A stretch of 32,340 bases of DNA from Cyclobacteriaceae bacterium (GCA_025055435.1 JANWWN010000035.1:1-32340); one strand, 5' to 3'. Shown: positions 1 through 8,717, counted from the first letter of the stretch. Numbers and translations: made by a program. The notes: generated by a model not told the origin, from the letters alone.

Positions 1-372
1 AATTTGTTCCGACAACTCTTTAAATATATTTTCTTCACTACCAGAAACGAGATGCAATTCTTTTGCATAGTCTTCAGCGCTTAAAAAGGTTTGGATATGT
101 CCAAAGTATAGTACTTTTTTTTGACTAACATTTCCAAAAGATGGATTTACACTCAGGAAAGCAAACAGGAATGAAATAATGCTGATTAAAACAGAAAATA
201 CTCTAAAGAAGAAAGATATCGAGGGCGTAATTTCAATATTATTTAAGATAAATGGCCATATTATCCCCTGCGATGCCATAAGAATACTTGCTTTTTTTTC
301 AGACGCCCGGATGAAATCAATAGTGTTTGAAAGAATTTTCCATGCTTGCTCAATTTGAAATTGATAAGTCAT
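1..372 (-). CDS. Pycsar-type two-helix membrane effector, 3' part cut off by window edge
   Basis: Open frame of 124 codons from ATG at 372 down to base 1 with no stop, so the C-terminus lies outside the window. Visible in order: an N-terminal helix, a basic turn ending RASEKKAS (residues 22-29), a hydrophobic helix (about 28-45), a second one (about 53-76), then the conserved-looking stretch VLYFGHIQ (87-94) and an acidic helical tail. This order (ADTKAS-like motif, two membrane helices, YFGHI motif) is that of the Pycsar effector family (formerly DUF5706), whose members damage the inner membrane when activated by a cyclic nucleotide during phage infection. The matching cyclase would be expected nearby, outside the window. 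The gene is visibly AT-rich (about 32% GC in bases 1-60) compared with parE. An upstream ATG at 380 runs into a stop at once, which fixes the start. Family call is by pattern only. Confidence 0.66.
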   Translation of the reverse strand, partial: MTYQFQIEQAWKILSNTIDFIRASEKKASILMASQGIIWPFILNNIEITPSISFFFRVFSVLISIISFLFAFLSVNPSFGNVSQKKVLYFGHIQTFLSAEDYAKELHLVSGSEENIFKELSEQI

Positions 373-445
373 AATTGCATTTAAAATTTTTTTAATTATC
401 AAATAATCACTACTAAAAATTTCTTTGCAACTTTTCCGCAATAAC

Positions 446-2350
446 TCATACAACAGCAACCGGATCGGGTTCGGCTTCAATCTTGTCCAGCTCAACGCGC
501 AGATTTTCAATAATGAAATCCTGACGGTCGGGTGTGTTTTTGCCCATGTAAAATTCCAGCACCTTGTGCAGGTGGCTTTCCTTGTTCAGTATAACCGGCT
601 GAAGGCGGATGTTCTCCCCGATAAACTTTTTAAACTCATCGGGTGAAATTTCGCCCAGTCCTTTGAATCGAGTTATTTCCGGTTTACCGCCCAGTTTTTG
701 TATAGCCTGCTGTTTTTCTTCTTCGCTGTAACAGTAAATGGTTTCTTTTTTGTTGCGCACGCGGAACAGCGGCGTTTCCAGAATGTAAACATGACCCGCC
801 TTCACCAGATCAGGGAAAAACTGAAGGAAGAAGGTCATCAGCAGCAGGCGGATGTGCATGCCATCCACATCGGCATCGGTAGCAATAATAACCCGGTTGT
901 ACCGCAGGCCGTCCAGTCCGTCCTCTATATTTAATGCGTGTTGCAGCAGGTTCAGTTCTTCATTCTCATAAACAACTTTTTTCGACAACCCGTAGCAGTT
1001 CAACGGCTTGCCGCGCAAACTGAATACAGCCTGGGTTTCCACATCACGCGATTTGGTGATGGAACCGCTGGCCGAATCGCCTTCGGTAATGAATATCATG
1101 GACTGCTGTCCTTTCGGGTGGCTTTCGTCAAAGTGGTAGCGACAATCGCGCAGTTTGCGGTTGTGCAGGTTGGCTTTTTTTGCCCGTTCATTGGCCAGTT
1201 TTTTAATGCCGGCTATCTCCTTGCGCTCGCGCTCCGACTGCAGGATGCGTTTTAAGAGGGCATCGGCAACAGATGGATTTTTGTGTAAGTAGATTTCCAG
1301 TTCGCGTGCAACAAAATCGCCTACGTAGCTGCGGATGGGCGGACCGTCGGGCGCCATATTAACCGAGCCCAGCTTGGTTTTGGTTTGCGATTCGAACACC
1401 GGCTCCTGTACACGCACTGCTATGGCCGCAATAATGCTGGCGCGGATGTCGGCCGCATCAAAATCTTTTTTGTAAAAGTCGCGCACGGCTTTTACCACGC
1501 CTTCGCGAAAGGCCGCCAGGTGTGTACCGCCCTGAGTGGTGTGCTGACCGTTAACAAAGGAGTAGTATTCTTCACCATACTGGCTGCCGTGCGTCATGGC
1601 CACTTCAATGTCGTTACCCTTGAAGTGAATAATGGGATAGCGGATATCTTCCGGATCGGTTTTTTGTTTAAGCAAATCCAGGAGTCCGTCTTTGGAGTAG
1701 AATTTTTTGCCATTGAAATTGATGGTGAGCCCGGCGTTGAGGAAGGCATAATTCCACATCAGGTCTTCCAGGTATTCGGGAATGAAGTGGTAATTTTTAA
1801 ACATGGTGTTGTCGGGCTCGAACACCACCAGCGTACCGTTACGCTCATTGCTTTTGGAAATTTTAGGATCGTTAACCAGGATACCTTTTTTAAACTCAGC
1901 CATCTTGGTTTGCCCGTCGCGGAATGCCTGCACCTTGAAATAGCTGGATAGCGCGTTAACGGCCTTGGTACCCACGCCGTTCAGCCCGACCGACTTCTGG
2001 AAGGCTCCCGAATCATATTTCGCTCCCGTATTGATTTTGGAAACCACTTCAACCACTTTGCCCAGCGGAATACCTCGGCCATAATCGCGAACGGTAACGG
2101 TTTTATCGGTTATTTTCACATCGATGATCTTGCCAAAGCCCATCATGTGTTCATCAATCGAGTTATCAATAACTTCTTTCACCAGCACATAGATGCCATC
2201 GTCTTTGGATGAACCATCGCCCAGCTTACCGATGTACATGCCGGGCCGCAGGCGGATGTGCTCGCGCCAGTCAAGCGACTTAATACTGGCTTCGGTGTAC
2301 TCAAAAATGGGTGCTGATTTTTCAGCTTTCTTCTCTGCTTTCATGGACAT
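446..2350 (-). CDS. parE: DNA topoisomerase IV subunit B
   Basis: 634 residues, full length. It is the ATPase/TOPRIM subunit of a type IIA topoisomerase, which with ParC decatenates daughter chromosomes. N-terminal GHKL ATPase: IDNSIDE (61-67), DYGRGIP (89-95) and GLNGVGTKA (122-130). The transducer domain carries QTKTKL (322-327). TOPRIM: metal-binding Glu in EGDSAS (423-428) and the acidic DADVD (492-496), followed by RFKGLGE (561-567). The short length, without the large insertion of proteobacterial GyrB, and the overall wording fit Bacteroidota ParE better than GyrB, but paralogue assignment is not absolute. A second Met two codons in (2344) is an alternative start. No parC follows; the next gene on the same strand is the AT-rich Pycsar-like gene 73 bases downstream. 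Confidence 0.93.
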   Translation of the reverse strand: MSMKAEKKAEKSAPIFEYTEASIKSLDWREHIRLRPGMYIGKLGDGSSKDDGIYVLVKEVIDNSIDEHMMGFGKIIDVKITDKTVTVRDYGRGIPLGKVVEVVSKINTGAKYDSGAFQKSVGLNGVGTKAVNALSSYFKVQAFRDGQTKMAEFKKGILVNDPKISKSNERNGTLVVFEPDNTMFKNYHFIPEYLEDLMWNYAFLNAGLTINFNGKKFYSKDGLLDLLKQKTDPEDIRYPIIHFKGNDIEVAMTHGSQYGEEYYSFVNGQHTTQGGTHLAAFREGVVKAVRDFYKKDFDAADIRASIIAAIAVRVQEPVFESQTKTKLGSVNMAPDGPPIRSYVGDFVARELEIYLHKNPSVADALLKRILQSERERKEIAGIKKLANERAKKANLHNRKLRDCRYHFDESHPKGQQSMIFITEGDSASGSITKSRDVETQAVFSLRGKPLNCYGLSKKVVYENEELNLLQHALNIEDGLDGLRYNRVIIATDADVDGMHIRLLLMTFFLQFFPDLVKAGHVYILETPLFRVRNKKETIYCYSEEEKQQAIQKLGGKPEITRFKGLGEISPDEFKKFIGENIRLQPVILNKESHLHKVLEFYMGKNTPDRQDFIIENLRVELDKIEAEPDPVAVV

Positions 2351-2538
2351 CCGATTTAAGTGCGTTTAAAAAATTATCCGGAAACAGTCATTAAAAAAAT
2401 AGGAACCGGATTTGCACACAATAAAGCAATTTTCCTGTGGTTGCGCTGCATCTTAAACCTTTCCTCACCTACAAATTTTTAACAAGGTTGAAATAGTAAA
2501 TTGTTCATTATGAGATTTTTAAATCAGATCGAATCAAT

Positions 2539-2973
2539 CTATTTCTTAAGCTTTGCATTTTGCCATAACCAGATGAACGGCCAGCTTAAAGCCCACACCA
2601 AAACCAGTGCCACCGATGCATAGACAATTCCGCCGATGCGGGAATAATCAAAGTGTTCGGCACTGTTGTACAGACCAATCAGGCTTAGCGTTATTATGAA
2701 AAAGATATTCAGTGTAATGATTTGTCCGTGTAACCAGGAACGAAAGGTTTCGCTGGGCGCCACATTAACGGAAAACAGGTAAACCAACAGGTTAAATACC
2801 CCGATGGTAACCATGGCGGTATAAAATAGTGGCTCCTTCCCTGCTTCAACCCATTCTCCACCGGATGTAAAGAGTTGAACTTGTTCAGGTAAACCGGCAT
2901 ATACATAAAACAGGTTGGCCAGAACGGCAAGAAGTGAAACAAACCAAACTGCCTTGAAAATCTTTAAAATCAT
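2539..2973 (-). CDS. Small four-helix membrane protein of unknown function
   Basis: 144 residues from ATG at 2973. The frame is open further upstream, but that extension has no hydrophobic start and would run into the divergent gene. Four hydrophobic stretches are visible at about 5-26, 50-69, 84-105 and 115-138, with a soluble loop between the first two containing LPEQVQ and a Gly/Glu/Lys-rich turn. That loop faintly resembles the LP-x-x-x-P region of DUF1648 membrane proteins, but the match is weak. The C-terminus is basic (NAKLKK). It is divergent from the hydroxylase gene with about 34 bases between starts, so regulation may be shared. No enzymatic motif is recognisable. Confidence 0.72.
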   Translation of the reverse strand: MILKIFKAVWFVSLLAVLANLFYVYAGLPEQVQLFTSGGEWVEAGKEPLFYTAMVTIGVFNLLVYLFSVNVAPSETFRSWLHGQIITLNIFFIITLSLIGLYNSAEHFDYSRIGGIVYASVALVLVWALSWPFIWLWQNAKLKK

Positions 2974-3007
2974 CGTGTAAATTTCGGTGCAAATAACGCA
3001 ATTAGCT

Positions 3008-4225
3008 GTGGATTTAAACCCGATTGTTCTCTCCATTCCCATCTTTTTCCTGCTGATCGGCATTGAATTCGTTGCCGAACGTATTACGCATAGGCATCTT
3101 TATCGCCTGCCCGATGCCATTGCCAACCTGAGCTGTGGTATAACCAGTCAGTTGTCCGGATTGTTTTTAAAGATTTTCGCCATCGGTATTTACGAAATCT
3201 TGTATGCAAACTTTAGTTTGTTTACCTGGGAACGAAACTTTGTGTACTGGCTGGCCCTGTTTCTACTGGCCGACCTGGCTTACTACTGGGCGCATCGCAT
3301 GAGTCATGAAATTAACCTGTTCTGGGGCGGTCACGTGGTACATCATCAAAGCGAAGATTACAACCTGTCGGTAGCCTTGCGGCAAAGTTCATTACAGGTA
3401 ATCTGGACGTTTGCATTTAGTCTTCCGTTGGCATTTCTCGGGTTTCGCACGTTGGATTTTGCCCTGATGTCGGCCTTCATCACGTTGTATCAGTTCTGGA
3501 TTCACACCGAACTGATCGGAAAACTGGGCTGGTTTGAGTATGTATTTAACACACCTTCTCACCATCGCGTGCACCACGGCCGCGATCCGAAGTATATTGA
3601 TAAGAATCACGCCGGAACATTAATCATCTGGGACCGGATATTCGGCACGTTTCAGGAAGAAGAAGAGAGACCTACTTACGGCGTTACCAAACCGCTAAAC
3701 AGCTGGAATGCTGTGTTTGCCAACTTCAGTCATTATGCGGATATGTGGAATGACCTAAAGAAAATTCCGTATTGGAGCGACCGGATTAAATACATTTTTG
3801 CCAGGCCCGGCTGGTTGCCTGAATACCTGGGCGGATATCGGCCTGCTCCTGCCATTGATAAATCGGCTTACCGGAAGTATCATACTCAGGCCAGTTTATC
3901 ACTCAGCTTATATATTTTATTTCAGTTTACCGTATGCCTTGTCGGCACGGCCTGGTTTCTGTTTAAGCAGGATGCTTTTACCCTGGGTGAGAAAAGTTTT
4001 ATTACCGTGCTCATCTCGTTTACGGTTGTGAATTGCGGAGTACTTTTTGAAAACCGTGCATGGGTGCGTAAGGCCGAATGGGTTCGAATTGTTACATACC
4101 CGCTGTTGTTAGCTGTGCTAACGTATATTAACGCCTGGCCGGTTTTCTGGTACCATTTGTCAGCAGCATTTTTACTTATTTCGGGATTGTGGTTTTATCA
4201 TCTTCAGCAGAAAGAAGCCCGATGA
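3008..4225 (+). CDS. Sterol desaturase / fatty acid hydroxylase family membrane protein
   Basis: 405 residues from GTG at 3008; an in-frame GTG at 2987 would add seven residues. Starting at 3008 gives MDLNPIVLS and leaves room for a TAAATTTC box at 2978. Family members are di-iron membrane oxygenases that hydroxylate or desaturate lipids at the inner membrane. The histidine clusters are clear (numbering from 3008): HRMSH (96-100), HVVHH (109-113), a lone His at 166, and HHRVHH (185-190). Hydrophobic helices flank them. The C-terminal ~120 residues add about four more membrane helices beyond the minimal catalytic core. The last bases overlap the next gene (ATGA), so translation of the downstream lipoprotein is probably coupled. 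The substrate cannot be told from sequence. Confidence 0.88.
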   Translation: MDLNPIVLSIPIFFLLIGIEFVAERITHRHLYRLPDAIANLSCGITSQLSGLFLKIFAIGIYEILYANFSLFTWERNFVYWLALFLLADLAYYWAHRMSHEINLFWGGHVVHHQSEDYNLSVALRQSSLQVIWTFAFSLPLAFLGFRTLDFALMSAFITLYQFWIHTELIGKLGWFEYVFNTPSHHRVHHGRDPKYIDKNHAGTLIIWDRIFGTFQEEEERPTYGVTKPLNSWNAVFANFSHYADMWNDLKKIPYWSDRIKYIFARPGWLPEYLGGYRPAPAIDKSAYRKYHTQASLSLSLYILFQFTVCLVGTAWFLFKQDAFTLGEKSFITVLISFTVVNCGVLFENRAWVRKAEWVRIVTYPLLLAVLTYINAWPVFWYHLSAAFLLISGLWFYHLQQKEAR

Positions 4226-4584
4226 GTCGGTTAATCTTTTTCTTAACCATTTTTTTATTGCCGGGCTGTGCAAAGCCGTTGCCCGAAATAACGGAAATTG
4301 ATTTACAACAATGGAAAGCCGACCGGCACGGATGCAACGGTTACCGCGAGAACACTTCCGAAACATTTTTAAATCAAAAAGAAAAACTGCTCGGATTATC
4401 CGAAAACCAGATACTTAAACTCATTGGTAAGCCTGATGCGGCCGAGTTGTACAAACGCAATCAGAAATTTTATTATTATGCATTGTCGGCCGACAGCACC
4501 TGTAATTCACCCTCAGGTTTAAGTAAGAAATTATCCTTGCGTTTCAACGCCACAGGCCTGGTAAAAGAAGTTACAACAGAATGA
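4222..4584 (+). CDS. Small lipoprotein with BamE/SmpA-like fold pattern
   Basis: 120 residues. The start is the ATG at 4222, overlapping the hydroxylase stop by four bases; a longer frame from 4189 lacks a signal sequence. Residues 1-16 form a lipoprotein signal with lipobox LLPGC, predicting lipidation at Cys16. The mature part contains LGLSENQILKLIGKPD, a tyrosine-rich strand (FYYYAL) and a final strand LSLRFNATGLVKEV. That order (helix with 'GxP' turn, aromatic strand, 'F-x-x-x-G-x-V' strand) is the BamE/SmpA pattern seen in many small outer-membrane-associated lipoproteins. This is a fold-level inference, and a role in BAM is not implied. It overlaps the next gene by four bases, and two further Cys residues may pair. 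Confidence 0.72.
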   Translation: MSRLIFFLTIFLLPGCAKPLPEITEIDLQQWKADRHGCNGYRENTSETFLNQKEKLLGLSENQILKLIGKPDAAELYKRNQKFYYYALSADSTCNSPSGLSKKLSLRFNATGLVKEVTTE

Positions 4585-5564
4585 TTAATCGCCCGATAAC
4601 CAAAGTTCCGCTTTTCTTAATCTCTTTATTTTTCGCATTGTCATGTTCTGTTGTCCGAGATCAACAGTTGGGTTTACAGCCAGATAAAAGCAATTGTAAT
4701 CAACAGGGACTTTTTACTTATTCTACTAAAAGCCTCCCGAATCCGCTTCACGATGTAAAACTGGATACGTTTCTGTTGAATCACTTTTCCTACAGGTCGC
4801 TGCATGTTGCCCATGCCATTGGCATTCTGAATTTGATGACGCAGTTACATGAGTTGACAATGAAAAACCGAACCACTGCAACAGAAGACCGGTTGGAAGT
4901 GCTGGAGCTAAAGCAAAAAATTATACAGAAGATACATATAGCCTCACTTGAAGTTTCAGCAGTGGCCGGTGAAATGGATTGCGAAGAGGAACGGGCCGAC
5001 CAGATTGCCACTTACCTGAAATCAAAAGAAGATAATACAGAAACCCGGTTGACCGTTGCAGCCATCGTTATCGGTGCAATTGGTTCCATCACAGCAGGAA
5101 CTTTACTGGCCAATGGCAGCGATAATAACACACCGGAATTTATCGGCATTGGCACCGGTCTCGCAGAAGCTATTCTGGGTGTTTTGATTTTGCGACATAA
5201 ACAAACGATTCAGTTTGAACATCCACGTAATGCGCTGAAAGATATTTGGGAAGCGCCTGCAAATTCTGAAATTTTTCCTCCTGCCATTTGGTACTATCTG
5301 ACTTCCAAAAATCCCTTAACCGGTGAGCCTTCTTTGAGAGAGCAAATTGTAAACAAATGGCTTGGCTTTGGTCAGATAGCTGAAGCTAAAGAAAATAAAA
5401 GAGAATCCATTTACTCTTTGTTTTTTGGTAACGGTGGTAAATACACAGCCGACCAACTAACCAATCGGGCCAATATGTATGACCAGGTTGAAGCGCAAAT
5501 CAATCTGATGAATCAGGATTTGCAGTTATTAGCTGCTGAAATAGAACAACTTAGCGGTAATTGA
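4581..5564 (+). CDS. Unknown probable lipoprotein with two glycine-rich helices
   Basis: 327 residues, not recognised. The start ATG overlaps the preceding stop (ATGA at 4581-4584). An N-terminal hydrophobic segment ends ALSC at Cys22, a plausible though imperfect lipobox. Residues about 60-150 look mainly helical and charged. Two glycine-rich hydrophobic helices follow at about 157-177 (VIGAIGSITAG) and 187-207, separated by a polar Asn/Asp loop, which resembles a membrane hairpin. The C-terminal 40 residues are a Gln/Asn/Glu-rich amphipathic helix that could form a coiled coil. As third gene of a translationally coupled set with the hydroxylase and the small lipoprotein, it may serve the same envelope-lipid function; that is inference. 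Confidence 0.7.
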   Translation: MINRPITKVPLFLISLFFALSCSVVRDQQLGLQPDKSNCNQQGLFTYSTKSLPNPLHDVKLDTFLLNHFSYRSLHVAHAIGILNLMTQLHELTMKNRTTATEDRLEVLELKQKIIQKIHIASLEVSAVAGEMDCEEERADQIATYLKSKEDNTETRLTVAAIVIGAIGSITAGTLLANGSDNNTPEFIGIGTGLAEAILGVLILRHKQTIQFEHPRNALKDIWEAPANSEIFPPAIWYYLTSKNPLTGEPSLREQIVNKWLGFGQIAEAKENKRESIYSLFFGNGGKYTADQLTNRANMYDQVEAQINLMNQDLQLLAAEIEQLSGN

Positions 5565-5595
5565 TGGAAGAACCGGTCGTTCCGCTCTTTCAACT

Positions 5596-5603
5596 TATCT
5601 TTG
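5596..5603 (+). promoter_or_regulatory. Bacteroidota -7 promoter box (TATCTTTG)
   Basis: Exact match to TAnnTTTG, 17 bases before the ATG of the 3-hydroxyacyl-CoA dehydrogenase gene, in the 56-base gap after the previous stop. No clear TTG -33 element is seen at the usual spacing. It indicates that the dehydrogenase has its own promoter and supports the start at 5621. Confidence 0.5.
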
Positions 5604-5620
5604 CGCGAAATTTTTTTGAT

Positions 5621-6514
5621 ATGAAAAACATCTCAGTCATCGGTTCCGGCACCATGGGCAACGGTATTGCTCATGTGTTTGCGCAATTCGGATATCAGGT
5701 AGCTTTGATCGATATATCGGAAGATGTGCTGAAAAAGGCGCTGGCTACCATTGAAAAAAATCTCGACCGCCAGGTAGCCAGGCAATTGATTACAGCCGAA
5801 ACCAAGGCCAAAGCGTTGTCGAACATCAAGACCTTTACGCAGCTTCAGGAAAGCGTTCAGCAAGCTGACCTCGTTGTGGAAGCCGCTACAGAAAATACGG
5901 AGTTGAAACTGAAACTTTTTGCCGATCTCGACCGATACGCTCCCGCACATGCCATACTGGCCACCAACACTTCATCTATTTCCATAACAAAAATTGCATC
6001 GGCAACCCAGCGGCCGGATAAGGTTATCGGCATGCACTTTATGAACCCGGTGCCGGTGATGAAACTGGTGGAAGTGATAAACGGTTACAATACCAGTCGC
6101 GCAGTAACCGATACGATTGTCCAGCTTTCGCGAATGATTGAGAAAGTACCCGTTGAAGTAAACGATTATCCCGGGTTTGTTGCCAACCGTATCTTGATGC
6201 CCATGATCAACGAAGCCATTTACGCTTTATACGAAGGCGTGGCCGGAGTAGAAGAAATCGATACCGTAATGAAGCTGGGCATGGCCCATCCGATGGGTCC
6301 GCTTCAGCTGGCAGACTTTATCGGGCTGGACGTGTGCCTATCCATTCTGCAGGTTCTTTACGACGGTTTTGGAAATCCTAAGTATGCGCCCTGTCCGCTG
6401 CTTGTTAACATGGTGCAGGCCGGACACAAAGGCGTAAAGTCCGGCAGCGGGTTTTACACCTACACCGCCGGAAGCAAGGATTTGGTAGTAGCTGATAGAT
6501 TCAGAAATAGATAG
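5621..6514 (+). CDS. 3-hydroxybutyryl-CoA (3-hydroxyacyl-CoA) dehydrogenase
   Basis: 297 residues from ATG at 5621; the frame is open upstream, but the 20 extra residues are unlike the family and contain the promoter box. It interconverts 3-hydroxyacyl-CoA and 3-oxoacyl-CoA with NAD(P), in butyrate-type or fatty acid metabolism in the cytosol. N-terminal Rossmann fold: GSGTMGNGIA (8-17) and an acidic residue at the end of the second strand (LIDIS). Catalytic residues visible: NTSS (116-119), GMHFMNPVP with His139 and Asn142, and Glu151. The C-terminal helical domain contains the family stretch PGFVANRI and a terminal GSGFY motif. The length is normal for the single-function enzyme, so it is not a FadB-type fusion. 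Confidence 0.92.
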   Translation: MKNISVIGSGTMGNGIAHVFAQFGYQVALIDISEDVLKKALATIEKNLDRQVARQLITAETKAKALSNIKTFTQLQESVQQADLVVEAATENTELKLKLFADLDRYAPAHAILATNTSSISITKIASATQRPDKVIGMHFMNPVPVMKLVEVINGYNTSRAVTDTIVQLSRMIEKVPVEVNDYPGFVANRILMPMINEAIYALYEGVAGVEEIDTVMKLGMAHPMGPLQLADFIGLDVCLSILQVLYDGFGNPKYAPCPLLVNMVQAGHKGVKSGSGFYTYTAGSKDLVVADRFRNR

Positions 6515-6566
6515 TCGTTGGCAGATGTTTGTTAATCAACACTAACCACCTACAAACAAACCCATC

Positions 6567-6941
6567 TTATTTTTTCAAGAGGTCGCGTATCTCGGTAAGC
6601 AATTGCACTTCAGGTGAAGGAGGCGGAGGCGGTGCGGGTTTTTCCGCTTCTCTCTTTTGTGCAGCGTTCACGGCTTTTACTATCAAAAACAACACAAAAG
6701 CCACAATGATAAAATTGAGCACGCCGGCCATAAAGTTTCCATACCTCACCGTGCCAAAAATGGTTAGCTCATGCAACTGGGTAAGCTGCGCAGCTTCAAG
6801 AGCGGGTTTAAGAATTAACGGAGTAATTACATCATCAATTAACGAACTGACAATCTTGCCAAAAGCGCCTCCGATAATTACGCCTATGGCCAGATCGAGT
6901 ACGTTGCCACGCATGGCAAACTTTTTAAATTCCTGAAACAT
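6567..6941 (-). CDS. mscL: Large-conductance mechanosensitive channel MscL
   Basis: 124 residues, normal length. It forms a homopentameric inner-membrane pore that opens under high membrane tension and releases solutes on hypo-osmotic shock. The amphipathic N-terminal helix (FQEFKKFAMRG) is followed by the glycine-rich pore helix TM1 (NVLDLAIGVIIGGAFGKIV, about 14-32), a periplasmic loop, TM2 (about 71-92), a run of six prolines after KREAEKPA, and the C-terminal bundle helix LLTEIRDLLKK. The proline run between TM2 and the bundle is longer than in the E. coli protein. It is convergent with the dehydrogenase gene and lies 41 bases downstream of the DUF3108 stop in reading direction; an own promoter is unclear. 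Confidence 0.96.
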   Translation of the reverse strand: MFQEFKKFAMRGNVLDLAIGVIIGGAFGKIVSSLIDDVITPLILKPALEAAQLTQLHELTIFGTVRYGNFMAGVLNFIIVAFVLFLIVKAVNAAQKREAEKPAPPPPPSPEVQLLTEIRDLLKK

Positions 6942-6982
6942 AGATTTTTGGGTTTAGTTATAGCAATATAAGAGAAGCGAAA

Positions 6983-7798
6983 CTACTGTAGCAAACGCGG
7001 CGGATTGCGAAGACCGGAAAAGGACGTGAGTTCAACTCCCGCACTGCCGATAAACATGTTGGCACTTACTTTCAGCGGAATAAAATTTTTATCATCCGAA
7101 AACCAAACCGTTACCGAGTTTTCACCATCAAAAATTTTATTGGCCGGCATTATAGGCTTCAACACCACAGCCTGAAACTTCCCGGCCTTTACTTTTACCG
7201 TTTCTTTACCTAAGTACAAAACCTTCAGTCGATAAAATTCATCCTCAAAAAAGCCACTCACCACAATCGTATCGTTTATTTTTCGCTTACTGAAATCATG
7301 TGTGCGCATAAACATAAACCCACCGATCAGGTCGCGTACCTGAGGCGGGGCATCGTAAACAACAGGCTCTTTATACTGCCTGGTTTTTTGATCAAGTACT
7401 TTGGCTGTTATTTTTCTTTTTTCGTGATCAAACAAAATCACTTCGTCTTTTTTATATCTTCCTTCACGGATTTTCCGGTAAGACATATGCGGCACCAATG
7501 CTGCCGTATCAATATATGCACCCCATTGGTCATTCACATCCGCCACCCAATCCACCACACCGGTAGTCCGGCCGAATACATCCACTTTAAAGCATTTACG
7601 CTGATTCATCTCGGCATAGTCATCATGAATTTTAACCGTGCCTTTGCCAATGTTAAAAATACCGTAATGCATGCGGTACTCCAGGTACTCGCCCCGCCTG
7701 AAGCTTTCATTCTTAATATATGGGTAAACGTCGTTGGCCTCAGGCTGGAATGCCGCCAGCAAAAAGGGATAAAACAACAGGAAAGCCGCACGTTTCAT
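6983..7798 (-). CDS. DUF3108 family exported protein
   Basis: 271 residues from ATG at 7798. Longer in-frame starts exist (7834, 7864), but 7798 gives a clean signal peptide (MKRAAFLLFYPFLLAAFQ) and lies 14 bases after a TAnnTTTG box. The body is β-rich, with the features of DUF3108 proteins: GEYLEYRMHYGIFNIGKG near the N-terminus, a repeated pattern of charged strands, GKFQAVVLKPI in the middle, and VTVWFSDDKNFIPLKV near the end. Members of this family are periplasmic or outer-membrane-associated and of unknown biochemical role; the fold resembles lipoprotein-carrier-like β-structures. The dapD gene precedes it by 80 bases, so it is probably transcribed from its own promoter. Confidence 0.82.
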   Translation of the reverse strand: MKRAAFLLFYPFLLAAFQPEANDVYPYIKNESFRRGEYLEYRMHYGIFNIGKGTVKIHDDYAEMNQRKCFKVDVFGRTTGVVDWVADVNDQWGAYIDTAALVPHMSYRKIREGRYKKDEVILFDHEKRKITAKVLDQKTRQYKEPVVYDAPPQVRDLIGGFMFMRTHDFSKRKINDTIVVSGFFEDEFYRLKVLYLGKETVKVKAGKFQAVVLKPIMPANKIFDGENSVTVWFSDDKNFIPLKVSANMFIGSAGVELTSFSGLRNPPRLLQ

Positions 7799-7812
7799 AG
7801 CCGCAGACGAAA

Positions 7813-7820
7813 CAAATTTA
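7813..7820 (-). promoter_or_regulatory. Bacteroidota -7 promoter box (TAAATTTG, minus strand)
   Basis: Exact TAnnTTTG match on the minus strand, 14 bases before the ATG at 7798. It favours this ATG as the true start of the DUF3108 gene over the two longer in-frame alternatives. No convincing TTG -33 element is present. Confidence 0.42.
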
Positions 7821-7878
7821 CGTAATGCGCTCATTCGGCCTGTTTCCTGTATTTTAAGTCTCAAAGCACATGCCAGAA

Positions 7879-8691
7879 CTACACCGAGACGCGGTTATCG
7901 CGCAGGGCATCATTCAGTGAAGTTTTTTTATCGGTGCTTTCTTTGCGTTTGCCGATAATCAGTGCACAGGGTACCTGATAACTTCCTGCAGGAAAATTTT
8001 TGGTATAGGCACCGGGAATAACCACCGAACGCTCAGGAACATACCCGGTATATTCAACCGGTTCTTTTCCGGTAACATCAATAATTTTTGAACTTGCGGT
8101 TAACACAACGTTAGCACCCAGTACAGCTTCTCGCCCTACGCGTACACCCTCAACGACAATGCAGCGCGAACCGATAAAGGCATGGTCTTCCACAATTACA
8201 GGCGCTGCCTGAACCGGCTCCAGCACACCACCGATACCCACGCCTCCGCTCAGGTGCACATTCTTTCCGATTTGCGCACAACTGCCTACGGTAGCCCAGG
8301 TATCCACCATCGTACCTTCGTCAACATAGGCACCGATATTTACATACGATGGCATCAGAATGGTGCCTTTGGCCAGAAAAGCGCCATAGCGAGCAACAGC
8401 ATGTGGCACCACCCGCACACCCAGTTCGGCATAGTTCCTTTTAAGCGGAATTTTATCATGAAACTCAAGTGGCCCCGCCTCCATCGTCTTCATTCCCTGA
8501 ATGGGGAAATAGAGAATGACTGCTTTCTTCACCCATTCATTTACCTTCCAGCCATTCGCTTCCGGTTCGGCCACACGCAATGCCCCGGTATCCAGCTGTC
8601 CGATAACATGGCGAATGGCTTCACGAACATCTTCTTTGTCCAGCAGCGTGCGGTTTTCCCACGCCTGTTCAATAATTGATTTTAATTCCAT
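7879..8691 (-). CDS. dapD: 2,3,4,5-tetrahydropyridine-2,6-dicarboxylate N-succinyltransferase
   Basis: 270 residues from ATG at 8691, the usual DapD length; the longer open frame upstream overlaps the divergent gene and is not family-like. It transfers succinyl from succinyl-CoA to tetrahydrodipicolinate in the succinylase branch of lysine/diaminopimelate synthesis (cytosol, trimeric). The N-terminal helical domain (residues 1-90, including LDTGALRVAEP) is followed by a left-handed β-helix built of hexapeptide repeats: GAYVDEGTMVDTWATVGSCA, then IGKNVHLSGGVGIGG, then EDHAFIGSRCIVVEGV. The C-terminal strands carry IPGAY. It is divergent from a glycosyltransferase gene with only 26 bases between start codons. 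Confidence 0.95.
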   Translation of the reverse strand: MELKSIIEQAWENRTLLDKEDVREAIRHVIGQLDTGALRVAEPEANGWKVNEWVKKAVILYFPIQGMKTMEAGPLEFHDKIPLKRNYAELGVRVVPHAVARYGAFLAKGTILMPSYVNIGAYVDEGTMVDTWATVGSCAQIGKNVHLSGGVGIGGVLEPVQAAPVIVEDHAFIGSRCIVVEGVRVGREAVLGANVVLTASSKIIDVTGKEPVEYTGYVPERSVVIPGAYTKNFPAGSYQVPCALIIGKRKESTDKKTSLNDALRDNRVSV

Positions 8692-8717
8692 CTTTGTACG
8701 TTTTACTGAATTAAATC

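Noticed and set aside
1385-1951. Long plus-strand open frame (188 codons) opposite parE
   Set aside because: It is antisense to a complete, highly conserved gene and its product has no recognisable motif; codon pattern of parE explains the openness.
2351-2538. Possible small gene in the 188-base gap upstream of parE
   Set aside because: The only minus-strand frame found is about 25 codons with no features; I see no RNA gene or clear promoter box there.
6526-6558. TGTTTGT / ACAAACA inverted repeat between the dehydrogenase and mscL as a terminator
   Set aside because: Seven A/T-rich pairs with a 19-base loop and no following T-run; not a credible intrinsic terminator.
7298-7825. Plus-strand open frame of 175 codons opposite the DUF3108 gene
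   Set aside because: Antisense to a well-supported exported protein with its own promoter; composition looks like reverse-complement coding sequence.
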